Assembly: GCF_024436175.1 (NCBI RefSeq)
Contig: NZ_JANFQP010000002.1
Location: 372,001 to 436,000, forward strand
Source: Kaistella montana
GTDB lineage: Bacteria > Bacteroidota > Bacteroidia > Flavobacteriales > Weeksellaceae
DNA length: 64,000 bases
Direction of reading: 5' to 3'
Below the pieces are notes generated by a model, which saw nothing but the letters and a program-made list of their open reading frames with translations, searched no databases and was not told the origin of the DNA. A program made the translations under genes and the position numbers. Positions within the stretch are counted from its first letter, which is position 1; each line of letters starts with the position of its first letter. This document shows, in pieces, positions 28,399-37,868 of this stretch.

Positions 28399-29706
28399 CT
28401 AAAATTCTAATTCTACTTCGAGTTTTTCGGCGAGTAATTTAGAAATTTTCACTTTTAGCGGTTCGATATCGATGTTTTCCATCGCATCGTTTGCGAAAGC
28501 GTAGAGCAATAACGCTTGCGCTTCTTTCTTGGAAATTCCGCGGGCACGAAGGTAGAAAAGTGCATCTTCATTGAGTTGACCAACAGTACAGCCGTGCGAA
28601 CATTTCACATCATCGGCGAAAATTTCGAGTTGGGGTTTGGTGTCGATTGATGCGCCTTCGCTAAGCAAAACGTTGTTATTTTGTTGATAAGCATTGGTTT
28701 TTTGCGCAATTTTATCTACGAAAACTTTCCCGTTGAAAACGCCGTGTGATTTGTCTTTGTAAATTCCTTTGTAGTTCTGGTAACTCTCGCAATTCGGAGT
28801 TTTATGGTGAACTGCGGTGTGATGATCGACGGTTTGTTCGCCTCCGATAATCGTGATTCCGTTCATAAACGAGTTGATATTTTCGCCATTATGAATGAAA
28901 CTTAGGTTGTTTCTCACGAGTTTTCCGCCGAAAGTAAAGGTGTTTACGGAGGTTAAACTATCGCGTTCTTGTTTGGCGAAAGTGTGATCCACGAGGTAAG
29001 AAGTATCGCTGTCATTTTGTACTTTATGCCAATCTGCTTTTGCGTTTTGGTAAGTGAAAATTTCGGTTACAGAATTCGTAAATACAAAATTTTCGTCAAA
29101 ATTATGATGACTTTCGATGATTTCCACTTTGGAACCAGCTTCTGCGATGAGCAAATTTCGGGTGTTGTAAAAAGTGTTTTCTTCCTGATTTTGAGAGATA
29201 TAAAAAACATGAATCGGTTTTTCAATCACCATGTTTTTCGGAACTTTCAAGAAAAAACCTTGTTTGCAATACGCTTCATTTAAATTGGTGAAAGCCAAAT
29301 CTTTTGCTGCAATCGTGTTGAAATAATTATCGAAAACCTCTTTGTGTTTTTCGTCATTCAAAGCAAAATTGAAGGAAAGAAATTCTACATTTTCAATAGA
29401 AATTTTGGAATATTCTTTGTGCAATTGCCCATTAATAAAGACAATCCAGTCGAAGTTTTCTTCACCTAAATGAAGCTGATCGATCTGCTCTTTGGTAATG
29501 GTGTGCGCTTCTTTTGGGAAAAGGTTATAGTTTTTCTCCGAAATTTCGCGCAAATTAGTGTATTTGTATTCCTCGTCTTTTTTGGTTGGAATTCCTAGTT
29601 CGAAGAATTTATTCAGCGCTGATTTGCGCTGATCATCGAGGAAACGGTGTTTCAGGGTTTCTAAAAAAGCCGTGTGGTTATTTTGTATATTTTCTAATAA
29701 AGCCAT
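28399..29706 (-). CDS. sufD: Fe-S cluster assembly protein SufD
   Basis: Scaffold partner of SufB in the SufBC2D complex. The C-terminal half has the SufB/D beta-helix core: VDHHTAVHHKTPNCESYQNYKGIYKDKSHGVFNGKV, of which the HH pair and NGK are typical, then the essential-His region DDVKCSHGCTVGQL and LRARGISKKEAQALLLYAFA. 435 residues. Last gene of iscA-sufB-sufC-sufD, 47 bases after sufC. Confidence 0.95.
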   Translation of the reverse strand: MALLENIQNNHTAFLETLKHRFLDDQRKSALNKFFELGIPTKKDEEYKYTNLREISEKNYNLFPKEAHTITKEQIDQLHLGEENFDWIVFINGQLHKEYSKISIENVEFLSFNFALNDEKHKEVFDNYFNTIAAKDLAFTNLNEAYCKQGFFLKVPKNMVIEKPIHVFYISQNQEENTFYNTRNLLIAEAGSKVEIIESHHNFDENFVFTNSVTEIFTYQNAKADWHKVQNDSDTSYLVDHTFAKQERDSLTSVNTFTFGGKLVRNNLSFIHNGENINSFMNGITIIGGEQTVDHHTAVHHKTPNCESYQNYKGIYKDKSHGVFNGKVFVDKIAQKTNAYQQNNNVLLSEGASIDTKPQLEIFADDVKCSHGCTVGQLNEDALFYLRARGISKKEAQALLLYAFANDAMENIDIEPLKVKISKLLAEKLEVELEF

Positions 29707-29753
29707 TTTGTACTTGTTTTAAACGCAAAGGCGTTGAAAAAAATCGAAATAAT

Positions 29754-30497
29754 TTAGTTTAAAAGCCAGTCGTAGCCTTTTTCTTCGAGTTCGAGTGCTA
29801 AGTTTTTGTCACCGGTCTTAATGATTTTTCCGTCTGCCAAAACATGCACAAAATCGGGCTGAATATAATCTAAAAGTCTTTGGTAGTGTGTGATAAGCAA
29901 AACTGCGTTGCCTTCATTTCTGAAAGAATTTACTCCATCCGCAACAATTCTGAGTGCGTCGATATCCAAACCAGAATCGGTTTCATCAAGAATTGCCAAT
30001 TTCGGGTTGAGCATCATCATTTGGAAGATTTCGTTTCTTTTTTTCTCACCTCCGGAGAAACCTTCGTTCAAAGATCTTGAAAGGAAATCTCTTTTAATAC
30101 CCAATTTTTCGGAGTTTTCACGGATTAAAGCCAACATTTCTTTTGCAGGCATTTCTTCCAAACCGTTTGCTTTTCTGGTTTCATTTAACGCCGCTTTGAT
30201 GAAGTTGGTTACCGAAACTCCTGGAATTTCTACCGGATATTGGAAAGAAAGGAAAATTCCTTTGTGAGCGCGTTCTTCAGGCGCATCTTCACTAATGTTT
30301 TCACCTTCGAAAAGGATTTCTCCTTCGGTTACTTCGTAATCTTCTTTTCCGGCAATTACCGAGGAAAGTGTAGATTTTCCGGCTCCGTTGGGTCCCATAA
30401 TCGCGTGAACTTCGCCCGGATTGATTTGTAAATTGATTCCTTTTAAAATTTCTACACCGTCTTCAATTTTCGCGTGTAAATTATTGATATTTAGCAT
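29754..30497 (-). CDS. sufC: Fe-S cluster assembly ATPase SufC
   Basis: ABC-type ATPase that drives the SufBCD scaffold. Walker [18 protein letters not shown], the Q-loop region, signature [14 protein letters not shown], Walker [18 protein letters not shown] and the switch His in [10 protein letters not shown] are intact in 247 residues. Encoded between sufB and sufD in one operon. Confidence 0.96.
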   Translation of the reverse strand: MLNINNLHAKIEDGVEILKGINLQINPGEVHAIMGPNGAGKSTLSSVIAGKEDYEVTEGEILFEGENISEDAPEERAHKGIFLSFQYPVEIPGVSVTNFIKAALNETRKANGLEEMPAKEMLALIRENSEKLGIKRDFLSRSLNEGFSGGEKKRNEIFQMMMLNPKLAILDETDSGLDIDALRIVADGVNSFRNEGNAVLLITHYQRLLDYIQPDFVHVLADGKIIKTGDKNLALELEEKGYDWLLN

Positions 30498-30554
30498 AAT
30501 GTTTTTTTTCTTGAATGTTGTTTAATGAAAATAATGACTTTGATTAAACTGTTT

Positions 30555-32003
30555 TTATCCAACTGATCCTTCGAGGGAAATTTCCAGCAATTTCTGAGCT
30601 TCAATGGCAAATTCCATCGGTAATTTATTCAGAACTTCTTTTCCGAAACCATTCACAATCAATGCTATGGCTTTTTCGGTACTGATTCCTCTTTGGTTGC
30701 AATAGAAAATTTGATCTTCCCCGATTTTGGAAGTTGTAGCTTCATGTTCCAATTGCGCGGTAGGATCTTTGATTTCGATGTAAGGGAAAGTGTGTGCTCC
30801 ACATTCATTTCCCATCAATAGCGAATCACATTGTGAGAAATTTCTTGCTCCTTTCGCAGAAGGCATTACTTTCACCAATCCTCGGTAAGAATTATTCGAT
30901 TTTCCAGCAGAAATTCCTTTAGAAATAATGGTAGATTTGGTGTTTTTACCAATATGAATCATTTTAGTTCCTGTATCGGCGTACTGATGATTATTGGTCA
31001 CTGCGATTGAATAAAACTCTCCAATCGAATTGTCGCCTTTCAAAATGCATGAAGGATATTTCCAAGTAACTGCGGAACCAGTTTCCACTTGAGTCCAAGA
31101 GATTTTTGCATTTTTCTCACAAATTCCTCTTTTTGTTACAAAATTGAAAACGCCACCTTTTCCTTCTTCATTTCCCGGATACCAGTTTTGAACGGTTGAA
31201 TATTTAATTTCCGCATCATCCAAAGCAATCAATTCCACAACAGCAGCGTGCAATTGGTTTTCGTCTCTTGACGGCGCGGTACAACCTTCCAAATAAGATA
31301 CATAACTGCCTTCGTCGGCGATCAAAAGTGTTCTTTCAAATTGTCCGCTTCCGGATTGGTTGATTCGGAAATAGGTTGAAAGCTCCATCGGACATTTCAC
31401 TCCTTTTGGGATGTAGCAAAAACTACCATCGGAAAATACCGCAGAATTGAGTGCTGCATAGAAATTATCGCCTCTTGGAACCACTTTTCCGATGTATTTT
31501 TTCACTAAATCTGGATGATTTTGGATGGCTTCGGAAATTGCACAGAAGATAATTCCTTTCTCCATCAAAGTATCTTGGAAAGTAGTTTTCACCGAAACGG
31601 AATCCATCACGATATCTACAGCAACACCGGAAAGTCTTTTCTGCTCTTCGATGTTGATTCCTAACTTTTCAAAAGTTTTCAAAAGCTCCGGATCCACTTC
31701 ATCTAAACTCGCCAATTCCGGTTTTTTCTTAGGCGCTGCGTAATATTTAATTGCCTGAAAATCAGGTTTTTCATATTTTACATTTGCCCAATTTGGCTCG
31801 TTCATTTTCTGCCAGATTCGGAAAGCTTCGAGTCTCCACTCGGTCATCCATTCAGGTTCATTTTTCTTGGCTGAAATCATTTTCACGATTTCTTCGTTCA
31901 GACCGGTAGGAAAATCTTCATACTCGATATCTGTTTCGAAACCGAATTCGTATTTTTGGTTTTCAAGATCGACTCTTAAATCGTCTTCAGTATATTTTGA
32001 CAT
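30555..32003 (-). CDS. sufB: Fe-S cluster assembly protein SufB
   Basis: Main scaffold of the SUF system. Typical blocks are [20 protein letters not shown], the region [58 protein letters not shown] and C-terminal [20 protein letters not shown]. 482 residues. The iscA-like carrier gene stops five bases upstream. Confidence 0.96.
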   Translation of the reverse strand: MSKYTEDDLRVDLENQKYEFGFETDIEYEDFPTGLNEEIVKMISAKKNEPEWMTEWRLEAFRIWQKMNEPNWANVKYEKPDFQAIKYYAAPKKKPELASLDEVDPELLKTFEKLGINIEEQKRLSGVAVDIVMDSVSVKTTFQDTLMEKGIIFCAISEAIQNHPDLVKKYIGKVVPRGDNFYAALNSAVFSDGSFCYIPKGVKCPMELSTYFRINQSGSGQFERTLLIADEGSYVSYLEGCTAPSRDENQLHAAVVELIALDDAEIKYSTVQNWYPGNEEGKGGVFNFVTKRGICEKNAKISWTQVETGSAVTWKYPSCILKGDNSIGEFYSIAVTNNHQYADTGTKMIHIGKNTKSTIISKGISAGKSNNSYRGLVKVMPSAKGARNFSQCDSLLMGNECGAHTFPYIEIKDPTAQLEHEATTSKIGEDQIFYCNQRGISTEKAIALIVNGFGKEVLNKLPMEFAIEAQKLLEISLEGSVG

Positions 32004-32008
32004 AATTT

Positions 32009-32338
32009 TTATAAACTAAAAGATTCCCCACAACCACAAGTTCTACTCGCGTTGGGATTGTTAAAAACAAAGCCTTTTCCGTTCAATCCACCGGAATATT
32101 CCAAAGTGGTTCCGGCTAAATAAAGAATCGATTTTTTATCTATAATTATTTTAATTCCGTTGTCTTCGAAAATTTGATCGGCATCTGATCTCTCGTTATC
32201 GAATTTCAAAACGTACTCTAAACCTGAGCATCCACCGCTTTTCACGCCGACTCTTATGAAATCTTCAAAAGGCTTAAAACCATCTTCAGTCATCAACTGG
32301 ATGGCTTTTTCTTTCGCATGATCGCTTACTTTTATCAT
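32009..32338 (-). CDS. Iron-sulfur cluster assembly accessory protein (SufA/IscA family)
   Basis: A-type carrier that passes Fe-S clusters from the scaffold to targets. The three conserved cysteines are seen in GGCSGLEY and the C-terminal CGCGESFSL. 109 residues. It is the first gene of the suf operon with a consensus promoter upstream, so I infer it serves SufBCD; whether to call it SufA or IscA is not decided by sequence alone. Confidence 0.92.
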   Translation of the reverse strand: MIKVSDHAKEKAIQLMTEDGFKPFEDFIRVGVKSGGCSGLEYVLKFDNERSDADQIFEDNGIKIIIDKKSILYLAGTTLEYSGGLNGKGFVFNNPNASRTCGCGESFSL

Positions 32339-32366
32339 TGTTTTTATTTAGACTGATTTTAGATTG

Positions 32367-32397
32367 CAAAATTACTAATAATATAATGAAAATCAAA
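32367..32397 (-). promoter_or_regulatory. Promoter of the iscA-sufBCD operon
   Basis: On the minus strand TTTG (32397-32394), 19 bases, then TAATTTTG (32374-32367): a textbook Bacteroidota -33/-7 promoter 29 bases before the first gene. Confidence 0.75.
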
Positions 32398-32488
32398 TTT
32401 GTGACGGTATATTTGTCTATGCATTAAATAGACGAAATTGTTTAACTTTTTCGGCTTTAATGCATCAAAAAATCATTAAAAATTACAT

Positions 32489-33313
32489 ATGAAAAAAATC
32501 ACCATCATTGCGCTCGCTTTTATTTCCCAAATTGCTTTTGCGCAAACCACCCGCTTCATTTATCAATTAACAATGAAACAGGATTCTACGGATCAAAATA
32601 ACATCAAAACAGAAATGGCCTATTTGGACGCCACGCCGGAAAAATCGGTATTTTATGGTGAGAAACGACTTCAGCGCGATTCCCTTATTGCCAAAATGAG
32701 AGAAACGCGAGGTGGCTCTTTTGATAGATCTCAAATGCAAAACCTGCGTTCTGATATTGATTTTACGATAGAAAAAGATTTCAAAACCGGTACGAAAACC
32801 TACAGTTCCAGAATTGGACGCGACCAATATTCCTACGATGAAGATCGCCCGATGGATTGGAAAATTCTTTCTGAAACCGCAAAAATAGGAGATTACAAAA
32901 CCCAAAAAGCTGAAACGCAATTTGCAGGAAGAACTTGGTACGCTTGGTTTGCAACCGATATTCCTATTCAAGATGGACCGTATAAATTCGCAGGTTTGCC
33001 AGGCCTCATTGTAAAAATTGAAGATGCTAAAGGGGATTATTCCTTCGACCTGAAAGAAACGAAAAAAATTTCTTCACCAACCGTGTTCGAGCAACGAGGC
33101 AACATCATCAAGGTTAAAAGAACCGTTTTCAATCAGCAGTTAGAGAAATTCCAAAAAGACCCCACTTCTTTCTCACCTCCATCGCCACCAATGTCGATGA
33201 GCGGAAATTCCGGCGGAATGCGTGTGCAAACAAATCCTACACAACGAAAAGAATTCGAACAACGGATGAAAGATGAACTAAAAACCAAAAACAATCCTAT
33301 CGAATTGAAATAA
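32489..33313 (+). CDS. GLPGLI family protein
   Basis: A signal peptide (MKKITIIALAFISQIAFAQ) and a 255-residue mature part with FAGLPGLIVKIEDAKGDYSF, the phrase that names the family, after IQDGPYK. GLPGLI proteins are Bacteroidota-restricted exported proteins of unknown role. The C-terminus is rich in Pro, Ser and Met (SPPSPPMSMSGNSGG). Divergent from the suf operon; ends in a strong shared terminator. Confidence 0.88.
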   Translation: MKKITIIALAFISQIAFAQTTRFIYQLTMKQDSTDQNNIKTEMAYLDATPEKSVFYGEKRLQRDSLIAKMRETRGGSFDRSQMQNLRSDIDFTIEKDFKTGTKTYSSRIGRDQYSYDEDRPMDWKILSETAKIGDYKTQKAETQFAGRTWYAWFATDIPIQDGPYKFAGLPGLIVKIEDAKGDYSFDLKETKKISSPTVFEQRGNIIKVKRTVFNQQLEKFQKDPTSFSPPSPPMSMSGNSGGMRVQTNPTQRKEFEQRMKDELKTKNNPIELK

Positions 33314-33314
33314 T

Positions 33315-33351
33315 AAAAAAGCCGGTTAGCAATTTCTAACCGGCTTTTTTT
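33315..33351. terminator. Bidirectional terminator
   Basis: AAGCCGGTTAG and CTAACCGGCTT pair perfectly around CAATTT with A and T runs on either side, between two convergent genes. Confidence 0.9.
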
Positions 33352-34114
33352 AACTAATTTCTTCAGCTTTTAACCATTTTGATTCGGATAAATATTGCTG
33401 ATCAGGATAATAAATAAACAAACAATTTTCGCCTTTTATCGTATTGATAATCGGTTCTGCTAAAGCTCTTGGAACCGCCGGACAACCCCAACTTCTTCCG
33501 ATTCTCTTTTGAGATTTTATGAAATCTTCACTCACATAATCTGCTCCGTGCATTACAATTGCCCGTTGCAAAGCAGCGTCATTGTAACCCTGATCCATTC
33601 CCAAAAGCTTCAGCGAATAACCGTTACTACCGTTATAAGTGGTTTCAGTTACATAAAAACCAATGCTGCTTTGGTACGAACTTTCTTTATTTGAGAAAGT
33701 AGTTGCGAATTCCTCGCCCGTATTTTTGCCGTGAGCAACTAATGAATTAAAAAGAACTTTTTTATTTTCAAGATCAATGACCCATAATCTCTTTTGTGTG
33801 GAAGATAATGAGAAATCGCAAATGGTGATCAGATGGGAGTTTTTCGGTAATTTACCAGCTTTTTTTAGTTGATTAAATCCTAAAAAAGCTTTGGAAAAAA
33901 CTTCAGGGTTAAGACGATTAATCCCCTCAAAACTTAGAGAAGAAAAAACATCTTCTGCAGTTGATTTTACAGTAACCGTATTTGTTTTGAGTATTGTATT
34001 TGTAGATAAGGAGCTGAAATTACTAGTAGTTTTCGAATCTAAGGAAGTATCTTTTTTGTAGAATGAAGTTGCCACAATGAAAATGAAAAGTAATGCTAAA
34101 AAAAATCTATTCAT
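33350..34114 (-). CDS. Murein L,D-transpeptidase catalytic-domain protein (YkuD_2 type)
   Basis: After an N-terminal signal (MNRFFLALLFIFIVATSFYK) and a Thr/Ser-rich stretch comes a 170-residue catalytic domain with LWVIDLENKKVLFNSLVAHG, the His in AIVMHGADYV and the nucleophile Cys in GRSWGCPAVPR. These are the hallmarks of the YkuD_2 group that may cross-link or modify peptidoglycan. Periplasmic or membrane-anchored. Single gene; its activity is inferred from the family. Confidence 0.88.
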   Translation of the reverse strand: MNRFFLALLFIFIVATSFYKKDTSLDSKTTSNFSSLSTNTILKTNTVTVKSTAEDVFSSLSFEGINRLNPEVFSKAFLGFNQLKKAGKLPKNSHLITICDFSLSSTQKRLWVIDLENKKVLFNSLVAHGKNTGEEFATTFSNKESSYQSSIGFYVTETTYNGSNGYSLKLLGMDQGYNDAALQRAIVMHGADYVSEDFIKSQKRIGRSWGCPAVPRALAEPIINTIKGENCLFIYYPDQQYLSESKWLKAEEIS

Positions 34115-34246
34115 GAATTATATTATGTTAAGTTGAAATAGGTTGGCAAAACTACAAATAATTAATTATCAACTCATTGAACAAAATATTTTTAACTATT
34201 TTTTAAGAAACTTTAACTCAAATATCTAGTTTTATTTTAAATTATT

Positions 34247-34254
34247 TATCTTTG
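34247..34254 (+). promoter_or_regulatory. Promoter -7 box close to a start codon
   Basis: TATCTTTG ends eight bases before the ATG at 34262, so the mRNA would have almost no leader if that ATG is used. No -33 TTTG at ideal spacing. Confidence 0.5.
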
Positions 34255-34261
34255 CAAAAGC

Positions 34262-34636
34262 ATGGCGAAATCGTTTAAAATATTTTTAATGATATTGGGA
34301 TTGGCAGTTTTTATACTTCCAAATCAAATGACTTTTGCCCAATCTGTTGAAAAATGCTGCAAATTGAATTCTGTAAAGGAAAATTGCTGCAAAAACGAAG
34401 AAAAAAAACCTTGTCACCAAGAAACTCCTTCGAAAAAATCTGAACAGAAAAATTGCGGAAACGATTGTGCAAGTTGTCATACTTGCTCCGTAAGCATCGT
34501 ATTTCACTCCATTTCTCCGGAGGTTTTCGCGAATTCTTCAAAAAAATTATTCCATAAAAAAATGAATTTCAAATACGAAATTTCATTTTTTTCATCCAGT
34601 TTTCATAACATTTGGCAACCGCCCAAAATAGCTTAA
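34262..34636 (+). CDS. Secreted cysteine-rich protein, probably metal-related
   Basis: A signal peptide (MAKSFKIFLMILGLAVFILP...FAQ) is followed by a short mature part with paired cysteines (EKCCKLN, ENCCKNEE), PCHQ, and a CxxCHTC-like stretch (NDCASCHTCS), ending HNIWQPPK. It resembles the short His/Cys proteins that accompany TonB receptors with HMA domains in flavobacteria (possibly the HYC_CC_PP family, which I cannot confirm). It lies 68 bases before such a receptor. A role in copper or other metal handling is inferred. Confidence 0.6.
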   Translation: MAKSFKIFLMILGLAVFILPNQMTFAQSVEKCCKLNSVKENCCKNEEKKPCHQETPSKKSEQKNCGNDCASCHTCSVSIVFHSISPEVFANSSKKLFHKKMNFKYEISFFSSSFHNIWQPPKIA

Positions 34637-34704
34637 TTTATTGATTGACAGCCAACAGTACGTTCTTTTGGCTCAACTTTTATTAAATTAAATTATTTAA
34701 AGAA

Positions 34705-37374
34705 ATGAAAACTTTTCTAAAAAGCCTCGTGGCTTTTTCACTCCTATTCTCCAATATTTTATTGGCACAAACCATTACCAAAGCAACTTTCAAGGTGAAA
34801 GGCAATTGTGGAATGTGCAAAGAACGCATCGAAACTACCGCTATAAAAACTGGAGCTAACTCTGCTCTCTGGTCCGCGGAAACCCAACAACTCACAGTGG
34901 AATACGACGTTGCCAAAACGAATCCAGACGAATTGCTAAAAAAAATAGCGGAAGTTGGTCACGACAATGAGAAATTCACTGCGTCGAACGAAGTTTATAA
35001 CGCTTTGCCCAGTTGTTGTCATTATGAAAGAGAACCATCTTTCTTGAAATCTGCTGAAAATACAACCAAAACAAAAGCTGAAAATCAGTTTTTTGTAAGA
35101 GGAAATTGCAGTTCTTGCAAAGCCAGAATTGAAAAAGCTGCAAAAACCGCCGGTGCAAACTCCGCAGATTGGAATGCTGAAACACAAATTGTAACCTTAG
35201 ATTTTGATCCCGCGAAAATCTCTGCAGATGCAATTTTAAAAATGATTGCCAATGTGGGCCATGACAATGAAAAATACAAAGCTTCTGATAATGTCTACAA
35301 AAATCTTCCCGATTGCTGTCTTTACGATAGAAGTCTTCCTTTTGGCGAAAAAAGCGACCTAGTTCATCATGATGAATCGGCGGCCCCAAAAAAAGATTTT
35401 ACCCAACACGCAGATCATGTCGATAAAAATATTGATGAAATAAAACTCATCAAACTCGGTGAAGCGACCACTTTGAACAAAAAAGAAACCGGGCTGACCT
35501 TCAACATCAGCTCCAAAGAATTGTTGAAAGCAGCTTGTTGTAATCTCTCTGAAAGTTTCGAAACCAACGCAACTGTTGATGTAGCATTCAGCAATGCAGT
35601 AACCGGAACTAAACAACTGAAAATGTTAGGCTTAGATCAAAAATATACTTCTTTAACCAAAGAACTTCTTCCCTCAATTCGCGGTTTGGCATCACCTTAC
35701 GGAATGAATTTGATTCCAGGTCGTTGGATCGGCGGGATTCAACTGACAAAAGGCGGAAGCACCGTAACCAACGGATACGAAAGCATCACGGGTCAAATTA
35801 ATACTGAACTTTTAAAATTCAATGAAAAACCCGAAACTGCTTTGAATTTTTTTGGTGATTTAAATGGAAGGTTTGAAACCAATATCACTTCCACCAGCGC
35901 AATTTCTGAACATTGGAACCAATCGATTTTGCTTCACGGAAACGCAACTTTAGCCAAAATGGACACCAATGATGACGGATTTCTCGATCAACCGACCGGA
36001 AACCAAATAAATGCATCTTATTTATTGAATTATAATGATTTAGAACACTCCGGATTGGGTACACATTTTGGAATTAGTTTTGTAAAAGATGAACGATTTG
36101 GCGGACAAAAAGATTTCGATAAAAACATTTCACAAGCTCAACAAAGCCTTTACGGAGTTGGAATTGATATTTCTAAATTCGATATTTGGAATAAAACCGG
36201 CTACGTTTTTAAGGGAAAACCTTATCAAAGTATCGGCTGGATGAACCAGTTTACTTATCATCAACAAGACAGTTTTTTTGGAAACAGAAATTATTTGGGT
36301 AAAGAAAAAACCTTTTATTCTAATTTGATTTTTGAAAGCATCATCGGAAATACCAACCATAAATACAAAGCCGGAGCGAGTTTTTTGTATGATGATTTTG
36401 ATGAAGATTATTTAACCCAAAACTACAAAAGAACCGAAACTGTTCCCGGATTGTTCTTTGAATATACTTTGACTGGCTTGAAATATACTTTAGTTGCAGG
36501 CGCAAGAACTGATTTTCATAATTTAGCCGGAACGCAGTTTACTCCACGACTCAACTTTAAATATGATGTGACTCCGAAAACTATTTTGAGACTTTCTGCA
36601 GGAAAAGGGTTCAGAACTGCTAATATTTTTGCGGAAAATCAACAATATTTTGCATCAAACCGACAGATTGAAATTATTGGAAATGGCGGAAAAATATATG
36701 ATTTAAAACCTGAAATCGCATGGAATTATGGAGCAAGTCTTCAGCAGGAATTCAAAATTTTCAACAGAAAAGCGACTTTGGTAGCTGATTTCTTCCGAAC
36801 CGATTTCCAAGATCAGGTTTTGGCAGATTTGGATATTTCACCAAATAAAATTGTTTTTTATAACCTTGACGGAAAATCTTTTGCCAATAGTTTTCAAACG
36901 CAGCTCGATTTTGTTCCTGCAAAAAATTTGGAATTGCGACTTGCTTACAAATATTATGACGTTCAGGCAGATTTCGCAGGCGGAAAAAGAGCAATTCCGT
37001 TTATGGCGAAAAACAGAGGCTTTCTCAATGTTGCTTATTCCACCGACAAAAACTCAAAAGGAGGTTTCTGGAATTTTGACACCACGTTACAACTTGTTGG
37101 AAAACAAAAACTTCCCAATCTAAATTCCAATCCAACTGAATTTAGACTTCCGGAATATTCCGATTCTTTCGCAACCTTGAATGCTCAGATTTCCAGAAAC
37201 TTTAATAAAAATATTCGCGTATATTTGGGAGGAGAAAACCTGACAAGTTACACCCAAAACCAGCCAATCATCGATGCTAAAAACCCATTTGGAAATTATT
37301 TTGACGGCGGAATGGTGTACGCGCCAATTATGCCTGCAAATTTTTATATGGGGGTAGATTTCTCATTTAATTAA
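34705..37374 (+). CDS. TonB-dependent receptor with two N-terminal HMA-like domains
   Basis: Residues 1-22 are a signal peptide. Two HMA-like modules follow exactly 100 residues apart: C35-x-x-C38 (VKGNCGMCKERIE) and C135-x-x-C138 (VRGNCSSCKARIE), each ending VGHDNEK and a CC pair (ALPSCCHYER, NLPDCCLYDR). Then a TonB plug (MNLIPGRWIGGIQLTKGGST, YESITGQINTEL) and a beta-barrel ending in VDFSFN. The receptor should import a ligand energised by ExbBD-TonB; the HMA domains point to copper or another soft metal. Flanked by a Cys-rich secreted protein and an HRCD lipoprotein, a likely operon. Confidence 0.85.
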   Translation: MKTFLKSLVAFSLLFSNILLAQTITKATFKVKGNCGMCKERIETTAIKTGANSALWSAETQQLTVEYDVAKTNPDELLKKIAEVGHDNEKFTASNEVYNALPSCCHYEREPSFLKSAENTTKTKAENQFFVRGNCSSCKARIEKAAKTAGANSADWNAETQIVTLDFDPAKISADAILKMIANVGHDNEKYKASDNVYKNLPDCCLYDRSLPFGEKSDLVHHDESAAPKKDFTQHADHVDKNIDEIKLIKLGEATTLNKKETGLTFNISSKELLKAACCNLSESFETNATVDVAFSNAVTGTKQLKMLGLDQKYTSLTKELLPSIRGLASPYGMNLIPGRWIGGIQLTKGGSTVTNGYESITGQINTELLKFNEKPETALNFFGDLNGRFETNITSTSAISEHWNQSILLHGNATLAKMDTNDDGFLDQPTGNQINASYLLNYNDLEHSGLGTHFGISFVKDERFGGQKDFDKNISQAQQSLYGVGIDISKFDIWNKTGYVFKGKPYQSIGWMNQFTYHQQDSFFGNRNYLGKEKTFYSNLIFESIIGNTNHKYKAGASFLYDDFDEDYLTQNYKRTETVPGLFFEYTLTGLKYTLVAGARTDFHNLAGTQFTPRLNFKYDVTPKTILRLSAGKGFRTANIFAENQQYFASNRQIEIIGNGGKIYDLKPEIAWNYGASLQQEFKIFNRKATLVADFFRTDFQDQVLADLDISPNKIVFYNLDGKSFANSFQTQLDFVPAKNLELRLAYKYYDVQADFAGGKRAIPFMAKNRGFLNVAYSTDKNSKGGFWNFDTTLQLVGKQKLPNLNSNPTEFRLPEYSDSFATLNAQISRNFNKNIRVYLGGENLTSYTQNQPIIDAKNPFGNYFDGGMVYAPIMPANFYMGVDFSFN

Positions 37375-37389
37375 ATAAAAACATTAGAT

Positions 37390-37812
37390 ATGAAAAAAAT
37401 TCCGTTAATCATTTTCGCAGCTGCAGCGCTCACGGTTTCCTGCACAAAAAAAGCCAGCGAAAATAGCGCATCAACCACCCAAAAAGCTAATACTGAAACT
37501 CCTTCTCAGGAAAGCAACGCTGTCGCAAGTAATGATAAGCCTGCGCTGAACCCGGCACATGGGCAACCTTATCACCGTTGCGATATTGCGGTGGGAGCGC
37601 CAATTGACAGTCCGGCTCCGGTACAAAATGCGGCTCCGCAAGCAATTCCGCAAAGTGCACCAAATGCAGGATTTAACACCAATCCTATTTCACCATCAGC
37701 GGCTCCATCAGTTTCTTCGAGAGCAGCGATCGGTCCGAAACCGGCATTGAATCCACCTCATGGTGAACCTCATCACCGATGCGATTTGCAGGTTGGAGCA
37801 CCTTTAACTTAA
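37390..37812 (+). CDS. Lipoprotein with two HRCD repeats
   Basis: Lipoprotein signal MKKIPLIIFAAAALTVSC (lipobox TVSC) and a Ser/Ala/Pro-rich protein carrying the same motif twice: KPALNPAHGQPYHRCDIAVG near residue 52 and KPALNPPHGEPHHRCDLQVG at the C-terminus. Each has several His and one Cys, suitable for metal binding. It starts 15 bases after the HMA-TonB receptor, and a terminator follows. Function unknown; a partner in metal capture is inferred from context. Confidence 0.7.
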   Translation: MKKIPLIIFAAAALTVSCTKKASENSASTTQKANTETPSQESNAVASNDKPALNPAHGQPYHRCDIAVGAPIDSPAPVQNAAPQAIPQSAPNAGFNTNPISPSAAPSVSSRAAIGPKPALNPPHGEPHHRCDLQVGAPLT

Positions 37813-37834
37813 TAAAGTTTTTTACTTAAAATAT

Positions 37835-37868
37835 AAATTGCGGAATTTTAGTTCCGCAATTTTTTTAT
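37835..37868. terminator. Bidirectional terminator
   Basis: ATTGCGGAA and TTCCGCAAT pair around TTTTAG with A/T runs on both sides, between convergent genes. Confidence 0.85.
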
